This document shows positions 7,020-16,061 of a stretch of 46,864 nucleotides of DNA, piece after piece. The position numbers and the translations under genes were made by a program. Location of the stretch: the NCBI GenBank assembly GCA_947631195.1, contig CANRKK010000014.1:1-46864 (forward strand), in the 5' to 3' direction. The notes beneath the pieces are model-generated. The model did no database searches. It was not told the origin of the DNA and saw nothing but the letters and a program-made list of their open reading frames with translations. Positions within the stretch are counted from its first letter, which is position 1, and the number at the start of each line of letters is the position of its first letter. Source of the stretch: an uncultured Clostridia bacterium. Its GTDB lineage: Bacteria > Bacillota > Clostridia > Christensenellales > Borkfalkiaceae.

Positions 7020-8618
7020 ATGACAAAGTACATCTTCGTAACGGGAGGAGTTGTGTCGGGTCTCGGCAAGGGCATCACGGCGGCTTCCCTCGGCAGGCTT
7101 TTAAAGTGCCGCGGCTATAAAGTTGCTTCCCAAAAGCTCGATCCCTACATAAATATCGATCCGGGCACGATGAGCCCCTACCAGCACGGCGAAGTGTTCG
7201 TAACCGACGACGGGGCCGAAACCGACCTCGATTTGGGCCACTACGAGCGGTTTATAGATGAAAATTTAAACAAATACTCCAACCTCACGACGGGCAAGGT
7301 GTACTGGAACGTCCTCAACAAGGAGCGCAACGGCGAATATCTCGGCCAGACCGTGCAGGTAATTCCGCACATAACCAACGAGATAAAATCATTTATATAT
7401 AACGTGGGCAAAACCACTTCCGCCGACGTCGTAATAACCGAAATCGGCGGCACCATAGGCGACATAGAGAGCCAGCCCTTCATCGAGGCGATAAGGCAGG
7501 TCGCGCGGGAAGTCGGCAGGGAAAATTGTTGCTTTATCCACGTGACTTTGGTGCCCTATATCTCGGGTTCGGAAGAATTCAAGTCCAAACCCACCCAGCA
7601 CTCCGTAAAGGAACTTCAGGGCATGGGCATCAATCCCGACATAATAATGGCGCGGGTGGACGCCCCGATGCCCGCGGACGTGCGCGCAAAAATCGCCATG
7701 TTCTGCAACGTGGAGCCCGAGTGCTGCATAGAAAATTTAACCCTTCCCGTGCTGTACCAATGCCCCATCATGCTCGAGGAGAGCAACTTTTCCACTATAG
7801 TGTGCAAAAAGCTCAATCTCGACCCGCGCGTCATCGACCTCTCCGAGTGGAACAAGATGCTCCAGCGAATAGACGCCCGCGACAAGACGGTCAGGATAGC
7901 CCTCTGCGGCAAGTACGTCCAGCTTCACGACGCCTATCTCTCGGTTGCGGAGGCCCTCGCGCATGCCGGCTATGAAAATTCTGCAAAAATAGACATAAAG
8001 TGGGTGAACACCGAAACGCTCACCCCCGAAAACATAACCGAAATCCTTTCGGACTGCAACGGCATTTTGGTTCCGGGCGGCTTTGGCGGCAGGGGGATAG
8101 AGGGCATGGTGCTCTGCGCCGAATACGCGCGCGTCAACAACGTTCCCTATCTCGGCATATGCCTCGGCATGCAGACGGCGGTGATAGAGTTCGCCCGCAA
8201 CGTTTTGGGATACAAGGACGCCAATTCTTCGGAATTCGCTCCCCATTCAAGCCACTGCGTGATAGATTTGATGCCCGACCAGCACGGCGTAAAACTTGGC
8301 GGCACTATGCGCCTCGGCGCCTATCCCTGCCTTGTATTGGGGGACATAATGAAGGAGGCTTACAAGACCGACAAAATCTCCGAGCGCCACCGCCACAGAT
8401 ACGAGTTCAACAACGACTTCCGCGCGGAAATCGAGGAGGCGGGTATGAAGATTGCGGGCACCTCCCCCGACGGACTGTTGGTGGAGGCGGTGGAAATCCC
8501 CGCAAACGACTTCTATATCGGCGTGCAGTTCCACCCCGAATTCAAGTCCCGTCCGCAGGCTGCCCATCCCGTTTTCCGTGAGTTTATAAAACATGCAGTG
8601 AGGCATAATAAATTATAA
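7020..8618 (+). CDS. pyrG: CTP synthase
   Basis: Aminates UTP to CTP with ATP, using ammonia from glutamine. The 532-residue length is standard. The N-terminal synthase domain begins [20 protein letters not shown] with its P-loop-like motif and carries [20 protein letters not shown] shortly after. The C-terminal class I glutamine amidotransferase domain (from about residue 290) has the nucleophile in YLGICLGMQ and the His/Glu pair in VQFHPEFKS. dapL starts only 3 bp after its stop, so the two are co-transcribed. Confidence 0.98.
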   Translation: MTKYIFVTGGVVSGLGKGITAASLGRLLKCRGYKVASQKLDPYINIDPGTMSPYQHGEVFVTDDGAETDLDLGHYERFIDENLNKYSNLTTGKVYWNVLNKERNGEYLGQTVQVIPHITNEIKSFIYNVGKTTSADVVITEIGGTIGDIESQPFIEAIRQVAREVGRENCCFIHVTLVPYISGSEEFKSKPTQHSVKELQGMGINPDIIMARVDAPMPADVRAKIAMFCNVEPECCIENLTLPVLYQCPIMLEESNFSTIVCKKLNLDPRVIDLSEWNKMLQRIDARDKTVRIALCGKYVQLHDAYLSVAEALAHAGYENSAKIDIKWVNTETLTPENITEILSDCNGILVPGGFGGRGIEGMVLCAEYARVNNVPYLGICLGMQTAVIEFARNVLGYKDANSSEFAPHSSHCVIDLMPDQHGVKLGGTMRLGAYPCLVLGDIMKEAYKTDKISERHRHRYEFNNDFRAEIEEAGMKIAGTSPDGLLVEAVEIPANDFYIGVQFHPEFKSRPQAAHPVFREFIKHAVRHNKL

Positions 8619-8621
8619 AGT

Positions 8622-9806
8622 ATGAATTTTAATCTTAATTTCAACAACCTTCAACAAAACTACCTCTTTGCCGAAGTTGCAATGCGCACCTCGGCATATA
8701 TCAAGGCCAATCCCCGGAAAAAAGTCGTCAAACTCGGCGTGGGCGACGTAACTCTGCCCCTCGCGCCCGCAGTTATCGAGGCCCTTCACGCGGCCGTGGA
8801 CGACATGTCGAAAAAGGAGACCTTTCAGGGCTACGGCCCCTACGAGGGCTACGAATTTTTGCGCGAGAGCATAAGGGGATACTACAGGTCCGTCGGCGTG
8901 GAGCTTGACCTTTCGGAAATTTTTGTCTCCGACGGCGCCAAGAGCGATTTGGGCAACATTCTCGACATCTTCTCGAAGGACAACACGGTGCTCATTCCCG
9001 ACCCCGTCTATCCCGTGTATGTGGATACGAACGTAATGGCGGGCAGGAACATAATTTTCGCCGACGCCACCGAGCAAAACGGCTTTTTGCCCATGCCCCC
9101 CGAAGGAGTGCACGCCGACATAATCTACATTTGCTCGCCCAACAACCCCACGGGCGCGGCGTACACCAAAGCTCAGCTCAAAGAATGGGTCGACTATGCC
9201 AACAGGGAGGGCGCCGTAATTTTGTACGACGCCGCCTACGAGTGCTTCGTTTCCGACGGTTCCCTTGCCCGCTCGATCTTTCAGATAGAGGGGGCCCGTA
9301 CCTGCGCGATCGAGTTTTGCTCGCTCTCAAAAATGGCGGGATTCACGGGCACGCGTTGCGGCTACACCGTAGTCCCCGCCGAACTCAAAAAGGACGGAGC
9401 GGAAGCCAACAAGCTGTGGCTCCGCCGCCAGAGCACCAAGTTCAACGGCGTTCCCTACATAGTCCAGCGCGGCGCGGCGGCGGTATTTACCGAACGCGGA
9501 CAAAGGGAGATAGCCGAAAATCTGCAGGTGTATAAGAGCAACGCGCAGCTCATCGCGGCCGCGATGGATTCCCTCGGTATATGGTACACGGGCGGCAAAA
9601 ATTCCCCCTATATCTGGCTCAAATGCCCCCGCGGCATGGGCAGCTGGGAATTCTTCGACTACCTTTTAAACAACGCTCAGGTGGTCGGCACCCCGGGCGC
9701 GGGCTTCGGCAAAAACGGCGAAGGTTTCTTCCGCTTAACGGCGTTCGGCAGCGAACAGACCACGGCCGAGGCGGTTGAAAGACTCAAAAATTTGTTGAAA
9801 AACTAA
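8622..9806 (+). CDS. dapL: LL-diaminopimelate aminotransferase
   Basis: PLP enzyme converting tetrahydrodipicolinate directly to LL-diaminopimelate with glutamate as amino donor, bypassing the succinylase and acetylase branches. The 394-residue protein shows the DapL layout: LGVGDVTLPLAPAV near residue 40, FQGYGPYEGYEFLRE near 68, SPNNPTGA near 170, and the PLP lysine Lys237 in SLSKMAGFTGTR. The ATG is 3 bp after pyrG and has almost no Shine-Dalgarno sequence, so translation is probably coupled to pyrG. With dapF it completes the route to meso-DAP. Confidence 0.94.
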   Translation: MNFNLNFNNLQQNYLFAEVAMRTSAYIKANPRKKVVKLGVGDVTLPLAPAVIEALHAAVDDMSKKETFQGYGPYEGYEFLRESIRGYYRSVGVELDLSEIFVSDGAKSDLGNILDIFSKDNTVLIPDPVYPVYVDTNVMAGRNIIFADATEQNGFLPMPPEGVHADIIYICSPNNPTGAAYTKAQLKEWVDYANREGAVILYDAAYECFVSDGSLARSIFQIEGARTCAIEFCSLSKMAGFTGTRCGYTVVPAELKKDGAEANKLWLRRQSTKFNGVPYIVQRGAAAVFTERGQREIAENLQVYKSNAQLIAAAMDSLGIWYTGGKNSPYIWLKCPRGMGSWEFFDYLLNNAQVVGTPGAGFGKNGEGFFRLTAFGSEQTTAEAVERLKNLLKN

Positions 9807-9850
9807 ACATATATCCACATTTTCTTAATTTTACATCCAACGGTAATCTT

Positions 9851-11353
9851 ATGATAAACAACATTGAACGCGGTGCAGGAATACTCTGCCACATATCGTC
9901 GCTCCCCGGGAAGTACGGCATAGGCACGCTCGGCAAAGAGGCCTACGAGTTTGCCGATTTTTTAAAGAAATGTCACGTCAAATATTGGCAGATCCTGCCG
10001 CTCGTGCAGACGGGCTTCGGCGACAGCCCCTACCAGTCCGTGTGCTGCAATTCGGGCAACCCCTATTTTATCGACCTTGAGGCCCTCCGCGACGAGGGAC
10101 TTCTGGACGACGAGGAGCTTAAAAGCTGCGAGATGCCCGCGGGCGACGTCGACTACGGCGCGCTCTATCAGACGCGCTACAGCGTTCTGCGCCTCGCGTA
10201 TGCCCGTTTCAATATAAAGGACGGGGACTTCCGCAACTTTATCGAAAGCGGCGAATACGGGGACTACGCGCTGTTCATGTCCCTCAAATCCCGCTTCGGC
10301 GAAGCCTTTTGTAACTTCCCCGACGCCTACAAATACACCGAACACCTTGCCATCGAGGATTTCCGCGCGGCGAACTACAAGAGCGACTACTGTTTTTGGC
10401 AATTCTTGCAATACACCTTCAAAAAGCAGTGGCAAAAGTTAAAAGCGTACGTAAATTCCCTCGGCATAAAAATAATCGGCGATATCCCCCTGTACGTCGC
10501 TTACGATTCCTCCGACGTCTGGGGCCATCCCGAACTTTTCAAACTCGACGGCGAACTCAAACCCACGAGCGTCGCAGGCGTTCCGCCCGACTACTTTTCA
10601 AAGACGGGCCAGCTCTGGGGCAACCCCCTGTATAATTGGGAGGTGCTGGCCGCCGACGGCTACGGCTGGTGGATAAACCGCATAAAAAAGGCCTTGGAGC
10701 TGTACGACGTATTGCGCATAGACCATTTCCGCGGGCTCGACAGATACTATTCGATACCTGCGGGAGCCGACACGGCCGAGGCGGGCGAGTGGCTGGACGG
10801 CCCCAAGGAAAAACTTTTCGAAAAGATAAAACAGAGCCTCGGCGATATTCCGATCATAGCTGAGGACCTCGGCGTGCTCGACAGCGGAGTGATAAAACTG
10901 CGCCTCAAAACGGGTCTGCCGGGAATGAAAATTTTGCTGTTCGCCTTCGACGGCAAGCAGTCAAATTCCTATCTGCCCGCCAACATGGAGGAAAATTCCA
11001 TAGTCTACACGGGCACGCACGACAACAACACGGCGGCGGGCTATCTCAACACGCTGACCGAAGCGCAGTTCGCCCTGTTCAAAAAACGCCTGCGCGCCGC
11101 GCTCGAAACGGAGGGAGTGGTATATCCCTTTGCAACAAGGCAGCAGACGGCCCGCGCCATGTGCGTGTGCGCCGTGGCCTCGCCCGCGCGGGTTGCCATA
11201 ATCCCCATACAGGACCTGCTCTGCCTCAACGACGACTGCCGCATGAACACCCCGTCGGTGCCGCAGGGCAACTGGAAGTTCAGGCTGAAGGAGCAGCCGT
11301 CCCGCTTCCACGCCGCAATCATGCGCAAACTCGTAACCCATTTTAAAAGATAG
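9851..11353 (+). CDS. malQ: 4-alpha-glucanotransferase (amylomaltase, GH77)
   Basis: Transfers alpha-1,4-glucan segments between maltodextrins and releases glucose; it works in the cytoplasm in glycogen or maltodextrin use. The 500-residue length is normal. Family markers are RGAGILCHISSLPGKYGIGT at the N-terminus, DSPYQS near residue 58, DVWGHPELF near 219 and GNPLYNW near 257. The catalytic residues are Asp291 in LRIDHFRG (nucleophile), Glu338 in IIAEDLG (acid/base) and Asp391 in GTHDNNT. It is 44 bp after dapL with a weak ribosome binding site (GGTAA). No other glycogen gene is in the window. Confidence 0.95.
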   Translation: MINNIERGAGILCHISSLPGKYGIGTLGKEAYEFADFLKKCHVKYWQILPLVQTGFGDSPYQSVCCNSGNPYFIDLEALRDEGLLDDEELKSCEMPAGDVDYGALYQTRYSVLRLAYARFNIKDGDFRNFIESGEYGDYALFMSLKSRFGEAFCNFPDAYKYTEHLAIEDFRAANYKSDYCFWQFLQYTFKKQWQKLKAYVNSLGIKIIGDIPLYVAYDSSDVWGHPELFKLDGELKPTSVAGVPPDYFSKTGQLWGNPLYNWEVLAADGYGWWINRIKKALELYDVLRIDHFRGLDRYYSIPAGADTAEAGEWLDGPKEKLFEKIKQSLGDIPIIAEDLGVLDSGVIKLRLKTGLPGMKILLFAFDGKQSNSYLPANMEENSIVYTGTHDNNTAAGYLNTLTEAQFALFKKRLRAALETEGVVYPFATRQQTARAMCVCAVASPARVAIIPIQDLLCLNDDCRMNTPSVPQGNWKFRLKEQPSRFHAAIMRKLVTHFKR

Positions 11354-11359
11354 TTTTTT

Positions 11360-11463
11360 TGGGCGAAACGGGCGTTACAACCTCAACTTGCGTTAGCCAT
11401 ACATTCCGCTGAGCGCTACAAAATATTTTCAAACTACAAGCGGCGGGCCATTCGGCCCGCCGC
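11360..11463 (+). repeat. Intergenic repeat family F, long copy with terminator hairpin
   Basis: It begins six bases after the malQ stop: TTGGGCGAAACGGGCGTTAC, then the CGTTAGCCATACATTCCGCT core, then the hairpin at 11440-11463. The same composite of ~105 bp recurs at 41136-41243 behind the 2230-aa protein gene, so this unit appears to be a transposable or copied 3'-end cassette. Confidence 0.8.
11440..11463. terminator. GC-rich hairpin downstream of malQ
   Basis: GCGGCGGGCC-ATTC-GGCCCGCCGC is a perfect 10-bp stem followed by AAAATTG. It lacks a proper U run on the plus strand, so termination strength is uncertain. An identical hairpin lies at 41220-41243. Confidence 0.6.
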
Positions 11464-11487
11464 AAAATTGTGCAATGTTAATTAAAC

Positions 11488-11598
11488 CTTGTCATTCCGA
11501 GCGTGAGCGTAGCGGTAAGCGAGAGAATCCCCCCGTGGGCTGCTCTTGGCTGGATAGGACGGCCCCCCGTGGCTGCTCTTGGCTGGATAGGACGGCCC
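11488..11598. repeat. Repeat family B copy with a 34-bp tandem duplication
   Basis: The family B core (GTCATTCCGAGCGTGAGC at 11491) runs into CCCCGTGGGCTGCTCTTGGC. The last ~34 bp, ending TGGATAGGACGGCC, are then repeated directly at 11565-11598 with a one-base difference, showing local tandem expansion. Confidence 0.8.
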
Positions 11599-11599
11599 C

Positions 11600-11660
11600 C
11601 TTGGCTCCCCGTAGTAGGGGGAGCTGTCTGCGAAGCAGACTGAGGGGATTGTCAAATAAT
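11600..11660. repeat. Intergenic repeat family C, copy 2
   Basis: GGCTCCCCGTAGTAGGGGGA then GCTG, the variable hairpin TCTGC-GAA-GCAGA and CTGAGGGGATTGTCAAATAA. Compared with copy 1 the inner hairpin has changed sequence on both arms while staying fully paired. Confidence 0.82.
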
Positions 11661-11695
11661 AACCCCGCCCGTTAAGCCGTGTCATTCCTTCCCTC

Positions 11696-11812
11696 TCTGT
11701 CATTCTGCGCGAGGGCTTTGCCCGACGCTCTGCCGAGGGTTCCCTTTGGGAAACGGCAGATGAGGACGCAGCCCGACGAAGAATCTGTCGCGTAGCGACC
11801 TTTAAAATAATA
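11696..11812. repeat. Repeat family D interrupted by family G
   Basis: The family D start (CTGTCATTCTG) is followed by GCGCGAGGGCTTTGCCCGAC, GCTCTGCCGAGGG and TTCCCTTTGGGAAACGGCAG; the D body then resumes at GACGCAGCCCGACGAAGAAT. The inserted stretch recurs at the right edge of the window (46822-46864). Confidence 0.7.
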
Positions 11813-11824
11813 GCCCGCCCTTTT

Positions 11825-14089
11825 TTACCCGTTTTCAAACAGCCGCGTGCATACCACCGTCATATCGTCGGAGGGCGTGTGCCCCGACAGGTCGAGAGCC
11901 TTTGCCAAAATTTTGTCGGCAAGGTTCTGCGGGTTCAGCGGTTTAAGTTCCTGCAAAAATTCATACAGTTCGGTCGCCGAAGAAAAGCAGGAGCTCACGC
12001 CGTCGCTCATAAACGTGATAATATCGCCGCTTTTCAGCATTTCGCTCATACACGTCGGTTTTAAATTGTCAAGTATTCCCAGCGGCAGAGAGGCGCTCTC
12101 CAGCACCTTGATTTCCCCCTCGCGCATGATAATTCCCGCGGGCGACCCTATCTTGATGAAGTCCGCCCGTCCCGAATCGAGATTGACTGCCGCTATGTCT
12201 ATGCAGGTGAATCTTTCGTCGCGGTTAAAGGACAGCAGCTTGTTTATCGTTTTCAGCACGGTGTCCTCGGGCATCTCCGCGCGGTAAAAGGCCTCTATAA
12301 GCGATATTGCCGCCTCGCTCACCTTCCTTGCGTATTCCCCGCTGCCCATTCCGTCGGAGAGCGCCATCAAGAACGCGTGCTCGTTGATTTTTATGACCGA
12401 GTGCGTGTCGCCCGAAACTTTCTGTCCCTGTTTTACGGCGTACGCCACGCCGAACGCCGCGTCGAGCTTGGGCGGGGCGGTAAACATAAGGCAGGTATTC
12501 ACGCCGTCAAAAGCCAATTTTTCCTTCAACACGTATTTCCGCCCCAAACTCTCGTAAATCACCCCGCAGATATTGTTCACGTTGAAATTTCCGCACACTG
12601 TCAAAAGTATTTCCCCGTACAATTCGTCAATCTGCACTTCGGGGCAGGCGAAGCCGTGCGTTGCCAAAGCCTCTTTCAGCAGTCTTTCGGCGGCCGCGTT
12701 TTGCGTTGTGCGCGAAAGTTCCAGCGCGCAGTCCTTCATTACGTCGGCCACGCCGTGCGCCTGGTCGGCAAGCAATCTCCTGCCCGAGCGCGCGTTTTCG
12801 CTCTCCAAAGCGCACCGCCTGTATTCGGTGAGTATGCCGTTCAGCTGCAGCATAACTTCAGAGGGCCGCACGCATGCCGAGGTGATTTCCGAGGGCAGGT
12901 CGATAAGGTTGACTTTTCCCTTCAGGCACCCCGCGGCGATCAGCCTCTCAAATCCCGTATAAATCCCGCTCTTTTGGCACCGCTTCGCCCGTTCGCACAC
13001 GGTGCAGCACCTGTCTTTCAGCTGTATCAACATTCTTTCGCGGGTGGCTTTTTCGTCCACGCCGTCGTCAAGGGCCATAAAGGCGCACTCTATTTCCCTG
13101 AACAGTTCGGATATTCTGTACAGCCTTTCGCCCGTCCGCCTGCGCGAACGCTCCGCCGCCGTCCCGTCCAGAACGGTTTCGCACTGCAGGCGCAGTTTTA
13201 TCTCCCGCAGTTTTTTCGCTCCGGGGATAGAGGGCAGGGCGCAGGCTATAAACAGCAGCGCGGCATACACCACAATCAGCCCCACGGCACATTCAAAGCA
13301 CTTTTCAAAATACATATACGCCGCCGTCAGCGCGCCGCAAGTCACGGGCGGCCCTAACCTTCCCGCGTTCAGAAACAGGAGGGCCGCCGCCGCGATTATC
13401 ACGTACGCGGTGAGGGGGGAGGGGTCCACCTCGGCTAAAGCGTGCGGAACGGCCAGCACGAGGGCGGCAACCAAAGTCACGGGCGAGCGCGACAGCCGCG
13501 TAAAAAATGCGACGGCCGCCGCCGAACATATCAGATAAAACGCTTCCCCCGCCACGGAAAAAAGCCCGAAGCCCGCCACGGCAAACAGCACGGCAAGGCA
13601 CACGTATTCGTCCTCGCGCAGCCTGCAGCGGTAAAGTTTGAATATCAGCGCATACACGCTCCTGAAACAAAAAAAGGTAAAAATCCCCGTCACTGCGGCG
13701 GCGATTGTCTTTATTATGTATAAGTTCAGCCCGCTCGCCGCCCCGAACCCCCGCCAGGGCGAAAAAATGACGTAGGGGGCAAGCGCAATAACAAAATAAA
13801 TTATCGCTTCGGCGCGCATCTTTTTGAAGTATCTTCTGTACAAAAAGATAATCACGCCCAAAAATATGCCTTCGAACGCCGCGAGCGCGCTGCTCACCAA
13901 ATTCAGGCTCACCGCCGAGGCGGCTATATATGCCAGCGGAACTATTACTATGTTTGTCCCGCACAGCAGCATGGCGAACATCAGCCCGAGCGAAAGCGGC
14001 GCGTCGGGCAGCGCAAAGTTTATAAACACTACGGCCGCAGCGTATGCGGCGTACATCAAAACTGTTTTAAAATTAATTTTGAGCGGCAT
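11825..14089 (-). CDS. spoIIE: Stage II sporulation protein E (PP2C phosphatase)
   Basis: Membrane-bound serine phosphatase that dephosphorylates SpoIIAA and so activates sigma-F in the forespore; it also helps place the polar septum. The 754-residue protein is slightly shorter than the ~827-residue Bacillus form. Residues 1-290 hold about ten hydrophobic segments, a cytoplasmic linker follows (Cys-rich CCTVCERAKRC near 355), and a PP2C domain occupies about 535-750 with the metal motif ALSDGMGSGEYA near 576, the PLGILDN stretch and MSDGVSS near 697. It is 63 bp downstream of mnmG on the same strand. GGAG sits only one base before the ATG, unusually close, so the start may be wrong by a few codons. 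It is the main evidence for sporulation capacity or ancestry. Confidence 0.93.
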   Translation of the reverse strand: MPLKINFKTVLMYAAYAAAVVFINFALPDAPLSLGLMFAMLLCGTNIVIVPLAYIAASAVSLNLVSSALAAFEGIFLGVIIFLYRRYFKKMRAEAIIYFVIALAPYVIFSPWRGFGAASGLNLYIIKTIAAAVTGIFTFFCFRSVYALIFKLYRCRLREDEYVCLAVLFAVAGFGLFSVAGEAFYLICSAAAVAFFTRLSRSPVTLVAALVLAVPHALAEVDPSPLTAYVIIAAAALLFLNAGRLGPPVTCGALTAAYMYFEKCFECAVGLIVVYAALLFIACALPSIPGAKKLREIKLRLQCETVLDGTAAERSRRRTGERLYRISELFREIECAFMALDDGVDEKATRERMLIQLKDRCCTVCERAKRCQKSGIYTGFERLIAAGCLKGKVNLIDLPSEITSACVRPSEVMLQLNGILTEYRRCALESENARSGRRLLADQAHGVADVMKDCALELSRTTQNAAAERLLKEALATHGFACPEVQIDELYGEILLTVCGNFNVNNICGVIYESLGRKYVLKEKLAFDGVNTCLMFTAPPKLDAAFGVAYAVKQGQKVSGDTHSVIKINEHAFLMALSDGMGSGEYARKVSEAAISLIEAFYRAEMPEDTVLKTINKLLSFNRDERFTCIDIAAVNLDSGRADFIKIGSPAGIIMREGEIKVLESASLPLGILDNLKPTCMSEMLKSGDIITFMSDGVSSCFSSATELYEFLQELKPLNPQNLADKILAKALDLSGHTPSDDMTVVCTRLFENG

Positions 14090-14152
14090 ACTCCAATGGT
14101 AATGCCGCCCGAAACAAAAATTCTGTCTTAAAATGTAATATAATATGTTATT

Positions 14153-16009
14153 TTATTTATTCGTCGCCAGCCAAACCATCAGCACGGTGACGTCCGCAGG
14201 GTTTACCCCGGGGATCCTTCCCGCCTGCCCTAGAGTGAGGGGGCGCACCCGTCCGAGTTTTTCCCGCGCCTCGAGCCTCAGCCCGCCGATTGCGCCGTAG
14301 TCCATGTCGGGCGGCAGTTTCTTTTCTTCAAGTTTTTTTGCCCGCTCTATCTGTTGCAGGCACTTTTTTATATATCCGTCATACTTCGCCGTCGTCTCGG
14401 CCGTCTTTATAACATCTGCGCCGTATCCCTCCAAAATGCCGAAAAACTCACACAGGTCAACAATTTTCGCCCCGCGCCGTATAAGGTCTGCGTACGTTGC
14501 GCCCGTTCCGCCCTGCAGCCCGTATTTTGCCGAAAATTCCGCCAAAAGCCCGCTTTCGGGTCGGCCGTCCAAAATCCGTTTGGCTTCGGCGCAAGCTCTC
14601 TGCCGTTCTTCAAAAATTTTGCGCCTTTCATCGGAGATAAGCGGCGTATCTATAACTTTCGGGGTCAGCCGCAAGTCGGCCGTGTCCTGCCTCAGCTGTA
14701 TGGAGTACTCCGCCCGCGAGGTCATCATTCTGTACGGCTCGTCCGCGCCCTTGGTCACAAGGTCGTCAATCATAACGCCGATATACGCCTCGTCCCTGCC
14801 GAGGATGAGCGGTTCCCTGCCGAGCAGTCCGAAAGCTGCGTTTATCCCCGCAACCAGTCCCTGCGCCGCGGCCTCCTCATAGCCCGAAGTCCCGTTTATC
14901 TGCCCCGCCGTGTACAGTCCCGCAACTTTTTTGAATTCAAGGGTGGGATATATATCCAGCGTGTCCACGCAGTCGTACTCTATCGCATAGGCGTATCTCA
15001 TTATGTCCGAGTGTTCCAGCCCTTCCACCGAGCGGTACATTTCAATCTGTATGTCGTGCGGCATCGAGGTGGACATTCCCTGCACGTACACCTCGTTCGT
15101 GTCCGCGCCCTCGGGCTCCAAAAATATCTGGTGCCTCTCCTTGTCCTTAAAGCGCACAACCTTCGTCTCCACCGAGGGGCAATAGCGGGGGCCCGTACTG
15201 TTGATTTCCCCGTTATACAGGGGCGCGCGGGAGAGGTTGTCGAGGATTATTTTGTGGGTGGAGGAGTTGGTATAGGTTATATAGCAGGGGAGTTTGTTTT
15301 GCGGCGGCGCGGAATGTATAAATGAAAAGGCAGGCACGTTCCCGCCGTCCTGTTTCTGGCACTTGCCGAAGTCCACCGTCCGCCCGTCGAGGCGCGCGGG
15401 GGTGCCCGTCTTAAACCTGCGCACTTTAAAGCCGAGTTTTACAAGGCTCTCAGTCAGTTTGTTAGCGGGCGCAAAGCCCGAAGGCCCGCTCTTTTTTCTT
15501 ATTTCCCCCGTTATGGTTTCGGCGTTCAGATAAACGCCCGTGGCCACTATAACGGCGCGGCACTCTATGATGCCGCCGTAGTCGGTCAAAACGCCGCACA
15601 CCCTGCCGTTTTCCGTCAAAATTTCCGTCGCTTCGCCCTGGATTATCCGCAAATTTTCGCAGTTTTCAAGGGTGCGTTTCATCTCGCGGTGATATGCGTT
15701 TTTGTCGCACTGCGCCCTCAGGCACTGCACGGCCTCGCCCTTGCCTTCGTTCAGCATGCGCGTCTGCAGCGCGGTATTGTCGGCATTTATGGCCATTTGC
15801 CCGCCCAACGCGTCTATTTCCCGCACGAGGTGCCCCTTGGCAGTGCCCCCGACAGAGGGGTTGCACGCCATAAAAGCTATGCTGTCGAGGTTTAAAGTCA
15901 GCATAACCGTCTTAAGGCCCAACCTCGCCGAAGCAAGCGCCGCCTCGCAGCCCGCGTGCCCCGCGCCGATGACGGCGATATCAAATTTTCCCTCCGAAAA
16001 ACTCAACAT
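14153..16009 (-). CDS. mnmG: tRNA U34 carboxymethylaminomethyl synthesis enzyme
   Basis: FAD protein that, with MnmE, installs the carboxymethylaminomethyl group on U34 of tRNAs. The 618-residue length is normal. The N-terminal dinucleotide-binding motif is VIGAGHAGCEAALASARLGL at about residue 13. Family signatures follow: NPSVGGTAKGHLVREIDALG near 50, RFKTGTPARLDGR near 196 and GQINGTSGYEEAAAQGL near 367. It lies 52 bp after dnaA on the same strand. mnmG is commonly near the replication origin in Bacillota, but its usual neighbours mnmE, rsmG and parAB are not here. Confidence 0.97.
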   Translation of the reverse strand: MLSFSEGKFDIAVIGAGHAGCEAALASARLGLKTVMLTLNLDSIAFMACNPSVGGTAKGHLVREIDALGGQMAINADNTALQTRMLNEGKGEAVQCLRAQCDKNAYHREMKRTLENCENLRIIQGEATEILTENGRVCGVLTDYGGIIECRAVIVATGVYLNAETITGEIRKKSGPSGFAPANKLTESLVKLGFKVRRFKTGTPARLDGRTVDFGKCQKQDGGNVPAFSFIHSAPPQNKLPCYITYTNSSTHKIILDNLSRAPLYNGEINSTGPRYCPSVETKVVRFKDKERHQIFLEPEGADTNEVYVQGMSTSMPHDIQIEMYRSVEGLEHSDIMRYAYAIEYDCVDTLDIYPTLEFKKVAGLYTAGQINGTSGYEEAAAQGLVAGINAAFGLLGREPLILGRDEAYIGVMIDDLVTKGADEPYRMMTSRAEYSIQLRQDTADLRLTPKVIDTPLISDERRKIFEERQRACAEAKRILDGRPESGLLAEFSAKYGLQGGTGATYADLIRRGAKIVDLCEFFGILEGYGADVIKTAETTAKYDGYIKKCLQQIERAKKLEEKKLPPDMDYGAIGGLRLEAREKLGRVRPLTLGQAGRIPGVNPADVTVLMVWLATNK

Positions 16010-16061
16010 ATATCAACAAAACCGCAAAATTATTATTGCCCGCACGCAACGGGCAATAACT

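Noticed and set aside
9810-9822. Single DnaA-box-like ATATCCACA before malQ
   Set aside because: It has one mismatch, is isolated and is not near an AT-rich unwinding region; a lone box is expected by chance.
11354-11824. Insertion sequence or transposase remnant in the repeat stretches
   Set aside because: No transposase-like frame is present on either strand, and the repeats are short hairpin elements without flanking target duplications that I can see.
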